From Anabaena azotica FACHB-119 (GTDB taxonomy: Bacteria > Cyanobacteriota > Cyanobacteriia > Cyanobacteriales > Nostocaceae): DNA of 64,000 nt. The position numbers and the translations under genes were made by a program. Of this stretch, positions 27,357-37,202 are shown piece after piece (position 1 is the stretch's first letter; the number at the start of each line of letters is the position of its first letter). The notes under the pieces were generated by a model that searched no databases, was not told where the DNA came from, and saw only the letters and a list, made by a program, of their open reading frames with translations. The stretch covers positions 1 through 64,000 of the forward strand of contig NZ_JACJSG010000041.1 in the NCBI RefSeq assembly GCF_014697625.1, written 5' to 3'.

Positions 27357-30300
27357 GTGGTTAATCTTGCATGGAGGGCTTTTGCTAGTTCAACGATGCG
27401 ATCGCTTACTGCCTGTTGTCGAGAAAAGGGTATCACATCATGGTCGTCTAAAGCACGAACAATCCAACCCCTCAACACGTTTTGCGCGTGAGCATTTCGC
27501 CAAAAATCTACAATCCGAATTTCCTGGCGGATATGTTCTACTATTTCCACGGTAATTGCTGCCAATTTGTCAAGTTCGGTCTTAGGTAGTTCTCGACCTA
27601 AACCAATTTCTTCTACTAGGATGCCTAAGAATGGGGCTTGAGTTCTGGGGTCAAGACCAGTTTCATCGGCTGGGCGACCTCGCCTCACATCTTGAGTGAA
27701 TTGACGCAGTGCTTCCAGCAATTCTGCCCATTTATCCTGAAACTTCTCTAAAATTTCCTCTAGCCGTTCACTTAATTTTTTGTAGTAAGCTGGGTCTTCC
27801 TGAAAGTGTTGGCTGATGTGGTAGCGGGCAGCGTGTTCCATTTCGGATGCTTTGGCGCGGTCTGAAGTTCGAGAGTTAACAGCACTCGCAAATTCAGCAT
27901 CCATAATCGATATTGGCGGGACTTGGGGATCTATGCCACTGGCGATGATGTACTCATCTATTAGCTGCCGAACTTTATTTCCTGCGCCATAAATATTGAG
28001 TTGGAAGTCCCGGTAAAGATTGGCAGCAGCTTTGTTAATATAGCCGAAAATCTTCGCGTCCCGTTGGTAAGGTAATGCTTCTGGGCGAGGCATGACAATA
28101 TCTAAGCTTTCCAAGAATTGCTTGAGCTTCACCACGAACTCAGCGCGAATTTTCATATCTCGCAGCAAATCGATGCAAGCGTTGACATCGGCAATATCTG
28201 GAATACCTTGCCCTTGGAAAACTGCCAGCACGCGCTGATGGCGATCGCTTAATTTAGGTAACTCATCTTTGAGGCTAATTAAAGCGCCTTGGACATCTTC
28301 CGCACTATAAACTGCTAAAGCTTCTTTTAAATGTCGGGCAACACCGTAGTAGTCTACAACCAAGCCGCAGGATTTACAGGCATAGGTACGGTTAACACGG
28401 GCGATCGCTTGCAATAATTCATGTCCTTGCATTGAGCGATCCAAATACAAAACCTGCTCAATGGGGGCATCAAAGCCAGTTAACAGCATACTCTTGACGA
28501 TGAGAAAAGCTAAACCGTCTTGTTTGGTTGCATCGGAATGCACCAGTGGTTTTTTAAAACGGTTGATGTATTCCTCTACTTTGCCTTTATCACTCCACTG
28601 CTTCCAGGCTGGATCATCGTTGTTGCTACTAGAAATTACAGTGGCAAACTCTAATTGTTTGATTTGCGCTAATCTTGGATAAATACGGGCTAAGAACTCA
28701 GTTTCGGGATTTGACAACTGTTGATTTGGGTCAAAGTTTTCTAACTGTGTCACCAATTTTTGATGAGCAGCCACAAAAGCTTGTTGATAACGCACGGCGG
28801 CGAGGCGACTACTGGCGACGACTTGGGCTTTAAATCCATTGGGTAATACCGTATCAACGTAATGACGCAACATATCCTCTGCCTTGGCTGCTATGAGCTT
28901 TGGTGCTTCCAAGACATTGCCTTCTGTGGCGTATTTGGCGCGAATTGCTGCTAACTCTTCGGGAGTGCGATCGCCAAACATATCTTCAAAAAGTTGGTCT
29001 AGCGTTAGCGAAGCTTTCCGAAGGAATCGCCCATCTGCCACCTCTGCCTCAGCCGTGCGTCCTTCATATAAAATAGGCACTGTAGCCCCATCGGCTTCTG
29101 ATTGTTGAATGGTGTAGCGGTCAATAAATTCCCCAAAAATTTCGTAGGTACGCTTGCGTTCCCCCACCAAAATCGGAGTCCCCGTAAAACCAATCTTGGC
29201 ACAGTTGGGTAACGCCTTCATCAAATTAGCGTGTAGCTGACTAGCTTGGGTGCGATGCGCTTCATCTACCAGCACTAGGATATCTTCAGAATCGTTGAGG
29301 ATAGGAAATTGCTCTGTTTGTGTCACCAGACGGCGCACATTTGCATTGACGTTGTAGTTAGCAGAATTTTCTGCGGCTTTGCAAACAGCAGGATTTCGCT
29401 TAGTGGCAGTAGATGGCAACACCATACTATTATCTTCGGTGGTGTCTTCATCTCGCTGTTGATACTTCTGAATTGTCGCAAAGATTAAATCTGGGCTAGA
29501 GTGTCGCAGCAGTGCTTTCAGTTCTTCGGTGTTAGTTGCTCTGTGGACTGTTTCGTTAGTGAGACTGGCTGTATTACTCAGTTGTTTTTCTAAGTCAACT
29601 CTGTCCGTCACTACAACAACTTTGAAACGCCGTAATTTTGCTAAAGTCCTCAGCTTGCGTACCAAAAATACCATTGTCAAGCTTTTACCTGAGCCTTGGG
29701 TATGCCAGATAATACCGCCTCGTTGGTCATTTTCCCCATCTTGAAGGCGAGTTTGACCGTTTTGCAAGCGGCGGACTGCTTCCTGTACTGCGCGAAACTG
29801 TTGGTAACGAGCGACAATTTTGATATTTTTACCGCCAGATTGTTGAAATAGAGTAAAGTTGCGAACTATATCAAGTAAGTGGGACGGGCGTAGCATTCCC
29901 GCCACGAGAATTTGCTGACTGCTAAGTTTTGTCTCACCTAATGATGCTGCAACCTCAGCCATTGATATAGGGCTGGTATCTTTCCATTCCAGGTAATGTT
30001 CATAGGATGCGCCAATTGTGCCAACTCTGGCGGCATGAAAAAATGTTGAAATTAAGAATTGATTGTAATGAAATAGTCTTTCTGCACCTTCATTGTCCGC
30101 AATTTCTTCGCGTTGGTTAGAATAGCGGCGTAACTGAGTAATTCCTTCTGCCATTGGTTCTGTAGCCAAGGGACTTTTACACTCAATTACAACTAAGGGG
30201 ATGCCATTTATGAATAGAACAATATCAGGAACAATGTAATTGCGCCCACCGGGAACATCTACACGAAACTGGTTGATGATGAGAAAATCATTGCGTTCTG

Positions 30301-30670
30301 GATGGTCAAAATCAATAAAGCGAACCGTTTGGTCTCTACCACCATCACGTTGTGGATCACCTTCGACTACAGTTCCTTTGAGTAGCAAATCGGTGGCAAT
30401 TTGATTTGCTTCCATAAGTTTAGCTGTTCCCAAACGTTCTAGAGTACCGATCGCTGTGTTGATGCGTCCATCGTCGAGCCAAGGTTGTCCTTGTTCATCA
30501 AGGTTAATTTCGCGGATGGCTTTGTGCAGTCTTGCCGTTAAAAGTACATCTCGAAAGCTTTGCCTTTCGGTGAGGTAAGAAACACCAATGTCACCTTCAA
30601 GATGCTGCCAACCCATAAGTTTGAGTTGGTTGATGAGAGGAAGTTCAACCAGGCTGTACTCGTTTAACAT
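27353..30670 (-). CDS. hsdR: Type I restriction endonuclease subunit R
   Basis: This 1105-residue protein has the full HsdR layout. An N-terminal PD-(D/E)XK nuclease (VPDIVLFINGIPLVVIECKSP, about residues 147-167) is followed by an SF2 translocase with Walker A HTQGSGKSL (about 324-332), the DEAH box LVLVDEAH and the TGTP motif (GFTGTPIL). Motif VI-like AIARVNR and a helical C-terminus that docks on the MTase complete it. It cleaves unmodified DNA after ATP-driven translocation. It is separated from hsdM-hsdS by 1.8 kb of opposite-strand Rpn genes. Confidence 0.95.
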   Translation of the reverse strand: MLNEYSLVELPLINQLKLMGWQHLEGDIGVSYLTERQSFRDVLLTARLHKAIREINLDEQGQPWLDDGRINTAIGTLERLGTAKLMEANQIATDLLLKGTVVEGDPQRDGGRDQTVRFIDFDHPERNDFLIINQFRVDVPGGRNYIVPDIVLFINGIPLVVIECKSPLATEPMAEGITQLRRYSNQREEIADNEGAERLFHYNQFLISTFFHAARVGTIGASYEHYLEWKDTSPISMAEVAASLGETKLSSQQILVAGMLRPSHLLDIVRNFTLFQQSGGKNIKIVARYQQFRAVQEAVRRLQNGQTRLQDGENDQRGGIIWHTQGSGKSLTMVFLVRKLRTLAKLRRFKVVVVTDRVDLEKQLSNTASLTNETVHRATNTEELKALLRHSSPDLIFATIQKYQQRDEDTTEDNSMVLPSTATKRNPAVCKAAENSANYNVNANVRRLVTQTEQFPILNDSEDILVLVDEAHRTQASQLHANLMKALPNCAKIGFTGTPILVGERKRTYEIFGEFIDRYTIQQSEADGATVPILYEGRTAEAEVADGRFLRKASLTLDQLFEDMFGDRTPEELAAIRAKYATEGNVLEAPKLIAAKAEDMLRHYVDTVLPNGFKAQVVASSRLAAVRYQQAFVAAHQKLVTQLENFDPNQQLSNPETEFLARIYPRLAQIKQLEFATVISSSNNDDPAWKQWSDKGKVEEYINRFKKPLVHSDATKQDGLAFLIVKSMLLTGFDAPIEQVLYLDRSMQGHELLQAIARVNRTYACKSCGLVVDYYGVARHLKEALAVYSAEDVQGALISLKDELPKLSDRHQRVLAVFQGQGIPDIADVNACIDLLRDMKIRAEFVVKLKQFLESLDIVMPRPEALPYQRDAKIFGYINKAAANLYRDFQLNIYGAGNKVRQLIDEYIIASGIDPQVPPISIMDAEFASAVNSRTSDRAKASEMEHAARYHISQHFQEDPAYYKKLSERLEEILEKFQDKWAELLEALRQFTQDVRRGRPADETGLDPRTQAPFLGILVEEIGLGRELPKTELDKLAAITVEIVEHIRQEIRIVDFWRNAHAQNVLRGWIVRALDDHDVIPFSRQQAVSDRIVELAKALHARLTT

Positions 30671-30775
30671 CAGGGGAAATTACGAGTGATTTTTTATTCC
30701 TTCATCATTGACTAGATTTACATGAACGGCAAGTATACCAGGGAACAGGGGACAGGTGACAGGGGACAGTATCCA

Positions 30776-30829
30776 TAGGGTGGGCAATGCCCACCGGCTC
30801 ATCGTTTTGGCGCTGCACTGCCCACCCTA
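30776..30829. repeat. Inverted repeat TAGGGTGGGCA / TGCCCACCCTA
   Basis: Perfect 11-bp arms (30776-30786, 30819-30829) enclose a further palindrome, GGGCAATGCCC. It is a small hairpin element between hsdR and the Rpn gene, typical of cyanobacterial intergenic palindromes. Confidence 0.6.
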
Positions 30830-30886
30830 CATATATTTCTAGGAAACGCTATAATAATTATCCTATTATAAAAATGTTATAATCTT

Positions 30887-31762
30887 GTGAGCTTTGACAA
30901 CGTTTGTAAAATCTTAGCTGAAAAATATCCCCGCGATTTTGCCCGTTGGCTATTAGGCGAAGAACCGCAAAATATTAAAGTCTTAAAAACTGAATTGAGT
31001 ATTGAACCAATTCGGGCTGATTTTGTTACCTTTTTACAAACAGAAAATCAGATATTGCATATTGAATTTCAAACAAGAACTGCATCGAATACTCCCATTC
31101 CATTACGAATGTTGGATTATTCAGTGAGACTAACTCGTACTTATCAAGTCGAAGTGGTTCAAGTAGTCATTTTTTTACAAGAAACCGATGACGAAATTGC
31201 TTATACTCAAGAGTATGTCAGTAAAACTACAACTCACCGTTATCGTGTCATGCGGATGTGGGAGCAAGACTCAGCATTATTTCTAGAGAATCCCGCATTA
31301 TTGCCATTAGCACCATTAACAAAAACCAACTCACCCGAAACTCTGCTATCCCAAGTTTCCCAGAATATTGCTAAAATTCCAGATAAAGCCAGTCAACAGG
31401 ATATAGCAGCTTACACAGAAATTTTAGCAGGTTTAAAGTTTGAAAAAGATTTGATTCGTCACTTTCTACGGGAGGAGATTATGCAAGAGTCAGTAATTTA
31501 CCAAGATATTTTACAAAAGGGTGAAAGAATAGGTCAAAAACGCGGTGAGAAAATAGGTCAAAAGCGCGGTGAGGAAATTGGTCAAAAAGCTGGCGAAGAA
31601 CGTATAGTTATTCGCCTGATTAATCGAAAATTTGGGGAAATACAACCAGCTTTAATTGAGAGGATTAAACTTTTAACTACTCAAGAGTTGGAAGATTTAG
31701 GGGAAGCATTATTAGATTTTTCAGAAGTAACTGATTTAGTGGCTTGGTTAAATCAAGAATAA
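30887..31762 (+). CDS. Rpn family nuclease with C-terminal DUF4351-like tail
   Basis: This 291-residue protein starts at GTG 30887. The N-terminal PD-(D/E)XK core has IRADFVTFLQ (about residues 44-53) and ILHIEFQTR (about 58-66), matching the Rpn/DUF4351 group. A linker of IGQKRGEK repeats (about 210-240) and a helical tail (RLINRKFGEIQPALIERIKLL..LGEALLDFSE) follow. An internal ATG at 31481 (codon 199) has a strong GGGAGGAG box 5 nt upstream, giving a 93-residue short form. Known E. coli Rpn proteins make such an intragenic product as an antitoxin. The gene is inserted between hsdS and hsdR on the opposite strand. Confidence 0.8.
   Translation: MSFDNVCKILAEKYPRDFARWLLGEEPQNIKVLKTELSIEPIRADFVTFLQTENQILHIEFQTRTASNTPIPLRMLDYSVRLTRTYQVEVVQVVIFLQETDDEIAYTQEYVSKTTTHRYRVMRMWEQDSALFLENPALLPLAPLTKTNSPETLLSQVSQNIAKIPDKASQQDIAAYTEILAGLKFEKDLIRHFLREEIMQESVIYQDILQKGERIGQKRGEKIGQKRGEEIGQKAGEERIVIRLINRKFGEIQPALIERIKLLTTQELEDLGEALLDFSEVTDLVAWLNQE
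31481..31762 (+). CDS. Intragenic short form of the Rpn protein (candidate antitoxin)
   Basis: This 93-codon in-frame start begins MQESVIYQDIL and is preceded by GGAGGAG (31471-31477) at near-ideal spacing. It contains only the linker repeats and the helical tail, without nuclease residues. The same MQESVIYQDILQKGE start recurs as two separate genes downstream, which supports this as a real start. Expression is inferred. Confidence 0.55.
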   Translation: MQESVIYQDILQKGERIGQKRGEKIGQKRGEEIGQKAGEERIVIRLINRKFGEIQPALIERIKLLTTQELEDLGEALLDFSEVTDLVAWLNQE

Positions 31763-31788
31763 ATTTACATTCCTACTAACATATCAAA

Positions 31789-32040
31789 ATGCAAGAGTCA
31801 GTAATTTACCAAGATATTTTACAAAAGGGTGAGATGCGCGGTGAACAACGCGGTCAAAAAATTGGTGAAGAACGTACAATTATACGTCAGCTTAATAGGC
31901 GTTTTGGGGAAATTGATTCATCCTTAATAGACAGAATTAGAATTTTAACTGTTGAGAACTTAGATGATTTAGCAGAAGCATTGTTAGATTTCTCTGATGT
32001 ATCTGACTTAGTAGCTTGGTTAAATGAACAAGAAAGTTAG
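31789..32040 (+). CDS. Free-standing copy of the Rpn C-terminal short form (copy 1)
   Basis: The 83-residue product begins MQESVIYQDILQKGE like the internal start of the upstream gene, with a shorter repeat linker (RGEQRGQKIGEE) and a diverged tail (QLNRRFGEIDSSLIDRIRIL). There is no nuclease domain. It arose by tandem duplication of the 3' end. The protein-level divergence with an intact frame suggests it has been kept by selection. Confidence 0.65.
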   Translation: MQESVIYQDILQKGEMRGEQRGQKIGEERTIIRQLNRRFGEIDSSLIDRIRILTVENLDDLAEALLDFSDVSDLVAWLNEQES

Positions 32041-32084
32041 TCATCAGTAAGACAACCCCAGCTTTAATTTGAGGGGAGGAGATT

Positions 32085-32318
32085 ATGCAAGAGTCAGTAA
32101 TTTACCAAGATATTTTACAAAAGGGTGAACAACGCGGTCAAAAAATTGGTGAAGAACGTTTAGTTATTCGCCAGATAAATCGTAAATTTGGGGAAATACA
32201 ACCTGCTTTAATTGAGAGGATTAAACTTTTAACTACTCAAGAGTTGGAAGATTTAGGGGAAGCATTGTTAGATTTTTCAGAAGTATCTGATTTAGTGGCT
32301 TGGTTAAATCAAGAATAA
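32085..32318 (+). CDS. Free-standing copy of the Rpn C-terminal short form (copy 2)
   Basis: The 77-residue product has the same MQESVIYQDILQKGE start, preceded by GGGGAGGAG, and a tail almost identical to the full-length gene (RKFGEIQPALIERIKLLTTQELEDLGEALLDFSE). It is therefore younger than copy 1 or maintained by gene conversion. It is a likely second stand-alone antitoxin or dimerisation module. Confidence 0.65.
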   Translation: MQESVIYQDILQKGEQRGQKIGEERLVIRQINRKFGEIQPALIERIKLLTTQELEDLGEALLDFSEVSDLVAWLNQE

Positions 32319-32530
32319 AGTTAGTAATTAACAAGATATAGCAGGTGACAGGTAACAGGTGACAGGGCGAAAAGTTTTTTTCTGTCTACGTTTTATCATT
32401 TGCTGATGTCCTAACTGTCTTGGCTATTGCTATATTTATCAAGATGGCGTTTTTCTAGCTAGTTTCTTTGTTGCATCATGGCGTTATTTGATTATACAGT
32501 TGTAGATGTGGTAAAATCATTTTTGAAGCC

Positions 32531-33856
32531 TCAACTTGGCTCGGCTTTAACACTGAGCGAAGCCGAAGTGTTAATTTGGTTGACTCGGACTTTTCCTGTT
32601 AATAAGTCGTGCATTAGTCCTTTTTTGTGGAGTTTGAGTTTTTCGAGATAGGCTTCTTCTTCGCGGATGCGGGTATCGTGTTGATCAATACCATGAATAA
32701 TACTTACTTGTTCTACAGGATCAGGAAGTGCTATCACAACACCAATTACAGTTTGAGAACCAATTTTAACCATACTACCTGAAGTCCCTTGAGCATTACT
32801 TGTAAGCTGTCTTCTCACAGGAAAGTGCTGAAGGAGTAGTTCCAAAAAGCGAGGGTTAGTTTTCTCATAAAGACTCAATCGCATCATTAAGTCTGGATAA
32901 ATACAAGGTACTCCTATATCCCGATAGATACCAGCTAAAGCAACCCGTTCGCGGGTATTGGATCTGCTAAGTAAAAAATCTCCATCGTGCAAAATGGCAT
33001 TGCTAACTTTTGGATCTTTAAGTGGTGCATTCTTTAGTTGACAAGGTTCAAAACCTTCTTCAGTAAGACAACTTAATCCAAGCATTAAAGTGCCAGTCCA
33101 TTCATCAACTTCCTTTGGACTATACCCATTTTTTGGTCGTCCATTCAGCACTGATTCTAGTTTCACAACTTCCCAATCTTTCGGAATCAGCCCCAATGGT
33201 GAATCTTTGAACTGTTCAGGATGCGCGATCGCATTTCTCAATTCCCCATTTTCATCAAGTCCGCGAGTCAGCAAATCGTGCAGCAGTCCAGCCTTGATTT
33301 GTTTGAGTTTGGCGATAATCGAGGTTGTGTGTGCGATCGCCGAGTCAATACTGTCAAGAATTTCAGCAATATAGTGTTGTTCAGACTCTGATGGCACAGG
33401 TATGGTTAGTTCTACCATGTCCCGTTGAAAGATATGAGGAATGGAGCTACCTGAAACTTTATCTGCAACCAGCTTCTGAAATTTATCACCAGTTAAATAA
33501 TGATAGACATATCGTGGCACTAAAGGTGAGCGTACCCGAATAAGCATCATAGTCGAGTTAATAGTTGCCAAGCCAGGTAACTTATCAATAATGGCAACAC
33601 GACCAATAGTTCCATCTTTTGTCAGAATAATGTCGCCTTCCTCAAGAGCAATTTCCCTAGACTCAAGGTAGCGACGCATTGATATGTGGTCACAAGCAGA
33701 CCAATTTATTTGCCCTGCTGTAATGTGATTACCAGCAATCAAGTATGGGCCATCTTCAGTATATTCAGATGCTTTAAGTCCTCGCCAACCAATACGACCT
33801 TTTATGTAAGCATACTTACCAAGTTTTTCCTCTTGCCAAACTGGTTTACTCAGCAT
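32531..33856 (-). CDS. hsdS: Type I restriction specificity subunit S
   Basis: This 441-residue protein has two target-recognition domains (about residues 10-150 and 225-375). Each is followed by a conserved helical spacer that ends LLHDLLTRG (about 190-198) and LMHDLLTGKVRV (about 413-424). These are the hallmarks of HsdS. It fixes the DNA recognition sequence of the HsdM/HsdR complex. It overlaps hsdM by 11 bp. Confidence 0.93.
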   Translation of the reverse strand: MLSKPVWQEEKLGKYAYIKGRIGWRGLKASEYTEDGPYLIAGNHITAGQINWSACDHISMRRYLESREIALEEGDIILTKDGTIGRVAIIDKLPGLATINSTMMLIRVRSPLVPRYVYHYLTGDKFQKLVADKVSGSSIPHIFQRDMVELTIPVPSESEQHYIAEILDSIDSAIAHTTSIIAKLKQIKAGLLHDLLTRGLDENGELRNAIAHPEQFKDSPLGLIPKDWEVVKLESVLNGRPKNGYSPKEVDEWTGTLMLGLSCLTEEGFEPCQLKNAPLKDPKVSNAILHDGDFLLSRSNTRERVALAGIYRDIGVPCIYPDLMMRLSLYEKTNPRFLELLLQHFPVRRQLTSNAQGTSGSMVKIGSQTVIGVVIALPDPVEQVSIIHGIDQHDTRIREEEAYLEKLKLHKKGLMHDLLTGKVRVNQINTSASLSVKAEPS

Positions 33857-36434
33857 AACCCAAACCCACCAAAAATTTTTCTAACCTTTGCGCCGCCTCA
33901 TCCCGCTTCGCCTCAATATCTCGTAGCGTCACCCGATACTTATCCCACCAATTCTCAAGCGCAGCAATCACCTGCTGACGATGAGCATTAACATAACGAT
34001 TTAACTGATTTTCTAAATCATCCTTAGCAATATCTAACACTAATCGCTGACATTGTTCCATCATCAACTGCTGTCTTGCAGTCTCCAAACGCTTAACTAA
34101 ATCTTCCTTGAGCCTAATCAAAATCTTCTTCACCTGCGTCAATTCTTGCTTAAGTTTCTTAATCTCAGCCTCACTTAATTTATCCTCATCCTCTAAATCT
34201 GTATCCTCACTTTCCTCATCACTTTTTTTCGTCGCTGCCAACAGACTTTCTAAATCTGCCTTTTTCGCCTCATAATCAGCTAACTCCTGTAAATAATCTG
34301 GCAACAATCGCACCACTAATTTATGGCTTAAAGGGTCAGAACTATGACCATTTTTATCATCACTATTTAAATCTGTCGTAATTGTTGCCACCCAACCTTC
34401 AATCAACCCATGAAAATCTTGAGCAGCAATAGTTTTGAGGTCATACTGAATTTCATCCCACCAACTAGCAATAACCCCATTCACTTGAAATTCATCCAAA
34501 AACAAAAGCATCTGCTCTTGTATAGCTTCCTTTCGTAAAGTATTAGCCTTTTCTTCTAGTTGATTCTCAACATATCCCTGATAGTCTTGATGAGAAATAG
34601 CCTCTAAAGTTTTTTGTGTATTATCTGTCAACCCAGCCATTACACCAGCTAATTGATAAGGTTCTAAAATCTTGATAGGTCGAAGTGCCTCAGTAAAAGA
34701 TTTAATAAAATCATTACGAATTTCCATTACATCTTTTGTTTCTGGTAACTTCAACAATCTGGTTTCATGAGTTTCCCACCAATCAAGAAAAGCTGCTTTT
34801 AGCTTTTTTTCCTGCTCCACTATCCCAGGATGCGATTCCACAAGTTTCTTAATTTGACTTCGTTCCGACAGCGTAGACAAAAAATCAAAATAATCTTGAT
34901 TGCGCTCTACAAAAATAGCCTGAGTATCAAACCCATGAGCAATAAAAGGCTCTTGTTTAGCTTCTACCTCAGCCTTGGGGATACCTCCCAAAAGATGCGC
35001 TCTTACATCATGAGGTTCTGGCGGTGGAGAATTATCAGCATAGCGACGAATATTGCAATTGTAATCATTAGCAGCTAATTGTTCCTGAGTCACCACTGCT
35101 GCATAACCAGGAACATCCATAAACGCTTCAAAAGTCGAGACAATTTTTTCAATATGCTCTGGCTTGAGAAAATTCTGCGCTCGCCCTGCTTGATATTCTG
35201 CATCAGCATTAATAAATAAAACCTTACCCCGACGAGATTCAGGCTTGGCATCTTTCGACCCACGCATCACCAAAATACAAGCAGGAATACCAGTACCATA
35301 AAACAAATTTGGTGGTAAACCAATCACTGCTTCCAGTAAATCATCTTTAATAAATCCTTGTCGAATCTCCTTCTCTACTCCACCACGAAACAAAACCCCA
35401 TGAGGCATTACTGTCGCCATCATTCCTTGAAGTCGCAACACCGCCAGCATATGCTGGACAAACATCAAATCTCCTTTTTTACCACTTTCAGGACAAAAAC
35501 CATAACGGAAACGCCCGTCAAAATTTAACCCTTTTCTAGAATAGTTTTGACTAAATGGTGGGTTACTAATTACCCGGTCAAAACGCATCAATTCCCCACC
35601 CTCTGTATGTAGTGGGTTAGCCAAAGTATCATCATTTTCAATATCCGCGTCCGCAATTCCATGCAAAATCATATTCATTTTGCAAATCGCCCAAACCCCG
35701 CCGTTAGCCTCCTGTCCATAGAGACGTAAATTCTTGGCATTACCCCAACGTTCTTCTACATACTCCTGAGAAAGAATTAGCATCCCCCCCGAACCCACAC
35801 AAGGGTCATAAATTCGCATTCCCGTTTCTGGTTTCAGCAACCGCACCATTAACCGTGCTACATCACGAGGCGTATAAAATTCGCCCCCTTTCTTACCTGC
35901 GGAGTCAGCAAAGTGTCTAATCAAATATTCATAAGCCGCCCCCAGCAAATCAGGAAATTCAAAATCCTCATTACGCAGGCGAGATTTACTAAAATGCCTA
36001 ATTAAATCCCGTAATTTCTGATCAGGAACCCGTGTTTTACCAACTGTTTTGTTAAAGTCGATGTGGCTAACGACCCCTTCCAAAATTGTATTTTCAATTT
36101 CTAATGCACCTAAAGCTTTATTCAAGCCATTGCCAACATCACTGTGTAATTCCTTTTCAATATAAGACCAACGCGCTCTATCTGGCACAAAAAAAGTATC
36201 AGCATAGTAAGCAGGTGATTCAGCACGTTGTTTTGCTTCTGCTTCGGTGCGTCCTTTCGCTATATTGTCTTTAATAATTTGCTCATATCGCTCATCAAAC
36301 ACATCAGAGCAACGCTTTAAGAAAAGCATTCCAAAAATATATTCTTTATAATCAGAAGCATCCATTTTACCGCGCAAAATATCAGCAGCAGCAAACAAAT
36401 GACGTTCAAGTTGAGGTAGAGTTATCTTTCTCAT
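33846..36434 (-). CDS. hsdM: Type I restriction-modification DNA methyltransferase subunit M
   Basis: This 862-residue adenine-N6 methyltransferase has SAM motif I DPCVGSGGM (210-218) and catalytic motif IV NPPF (291-294). It has the HsdM N-terminal helical domain (EYIFGMLFLKRCSDVFDERY) and the EFYTPRDVARLMV approach. It is unusually long (typical HsdM is about 500-550); residues 500-862 form a charged, mostly coiled-coil extension. It is first gene of the hsdM-hsdS pair, with a 450-bp AT-rich upstream region. Confidence 0.95.
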   Translation of the reverse strand: MRKITLPQLERHLFAAADILRGKMDASDYKEYIFGMLFLKRCSDVFDERYEQIIKDNIAKGRTEAEAKQRAESPAYYADTFFVPDRARWSYIEKELHSDVGNGLNKALGALEIENTILEGVVSHIDFNKTVGKTRVPDQKLRDLIRHFSKSRLRNEDFEFPDLLGAAYEYLIRHFADSAGKKGGEFYTPRDVARLMVRLLKPETGMRIYDPCVGSGGMLILSQEYVEERWGNAKNLRLYGQEANGGVWAICKMNMILHGIADADIENDDTLANPLHTEGGELMRFDRVISNPPFSQNYSRKGLNFDGRFRYGFCPESGKKGDLMFVQHMLAVLRLQGMMATVMPHGVLFRGGVEKEIRQGFIKDDLLEAVIGLPPNLFYGTGIPACILVMRGSKDAKPESRRGKVLFINADAEYQAGRAQNFLKPEHIEKIVSTFEAFMDVPGYAAVVTQEQLAANDYNCNIRRYADNSPPPEPHDVRAHLLGGIPKAEVEAKQEPFIAHGFDTQAIFVERNQDYFDFLSTLSERSQIKKLVESHPGIVEQEKKLKAAFLDWWETHETRLLKLPETKDVMEIRNDFIKSFTEALRPIKILEPYQLAGVMAGLTDNTQKTLEAISHQDYQGYVENQLEEKANTLRKEAIQEQMLLFLDEFQVNGVIASWWDEIQYDLKTIAAQDFHGLIEGWVATITTDLNSDDKNGHSSDPLSHKLVVRLLPDYLQELADYEAKKADLESLLAATKKSDEESEDTDLEDEDKLSEAEIKKLKQELTQVKKILIRLKEDLVKRLETARQQLMMEQCQRLVLDIAKDDLENQLNRYVNAHRQQVIAALENWWDKYRVTLRDIEAKRDEAAQRLEKFLVGLGYAE

Positions 36435-36884
36435 AAAACGATACTTAATATTATTAATGCACTGATAAGATTGAGCATAATATTATATTAAAAGCTAGCT
36501 ATTAAATTACTCAATAATACTAATGAATATCGTAGCATTGTATTAACCAATGGTCAATGATACAATACTTTATGAGCAGAAATATTCCAAGCCTCAAGAA
36601 AATTATCTATCTGCAAGATATTTGTAAGTTTTTGATTTTAATTACTTTCGTAACACTTTAGTTTTTTATACTTATACTGTTATTTAATTAATAAAATAAC
36701 AAATTAAAATAATCGTAAGATTCGTAATTAATCAATATCCACCAATAAGCTTTTGTAATTTATCTGCTTTTTGAGCGATGCAAAAACTTATGAAGTCATA
36801 CAAATGATGCCTTTAAATCATTAATCTAGTATATTTTTGGACAATCAGACACCAAAAAATAATATCAATCAACTTCCCATTTAA
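36435..36884. other. AT-rich gap upstream of hsdM
   Basis: About 450 bp, very AT-rich, between hsdM and the pentapeptide gene, both transcribed leftward. It presumably contains the hsdM promoter. I see no ORF, tRNA or repeat in it. Confidence 0.5.
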
Positions 36885-37202
36885 CTAGTACATTTTATCT
36901 AACATTTGTAAAAATTCTTGCACTACTAGCTCAGGCTGATTTTCACATCTTTTTGAGTCAAAACGTTCAATTACCCGTATTCCATGAAATCGGAATAGAC
37001 GTTCTCTTTCTTGTTCGTCTACCCGTCTTAAAGCTGTAGTTCTCCTCAAGTCTGCATGAGAAAGATCAGCACCCCTTAAATTCGCACCACAAAGAGAAAT
37101 TCCTCTGAGATTTTGCCCCTGAAGTCTAAAGTTTGACAAATCTCGTTTTCTAAAATTCAGTCTACCATCGGCTAACTCACTGAGAAATTCATTTACGTCC
37201 AT
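36885..37202 (-). CDS. Short pentapeptide-repeat protein with DUF559-like tail
   Basis: The 105-residue protein has pentapeptide repeats at residues 21-55 (FRLQG QNLRG ISLCG ANLRG ADLSH ADLRR). Its tail (about 60-105), DEQERERLFRFHGIRVIERF followed by a NQPELVVQEFL helix, resembles the last third of DUF559 restriction-like endonucleases but lacks the catalytic residues. It may be a fusion of a repeat protein to a broken nuclease. It is divergent from the HTH gene at 37315. Confidence 0.6.
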   Translation of the reverse strand: MDVNEFLSELADGRLNFRKRDLSNFRLQGQNLRGISLCGANLRGADLSHADLRRTTALRRVDEQERERLFRFHGIRVIERFDSKRCENQPELVVQEFLQMLDKMY

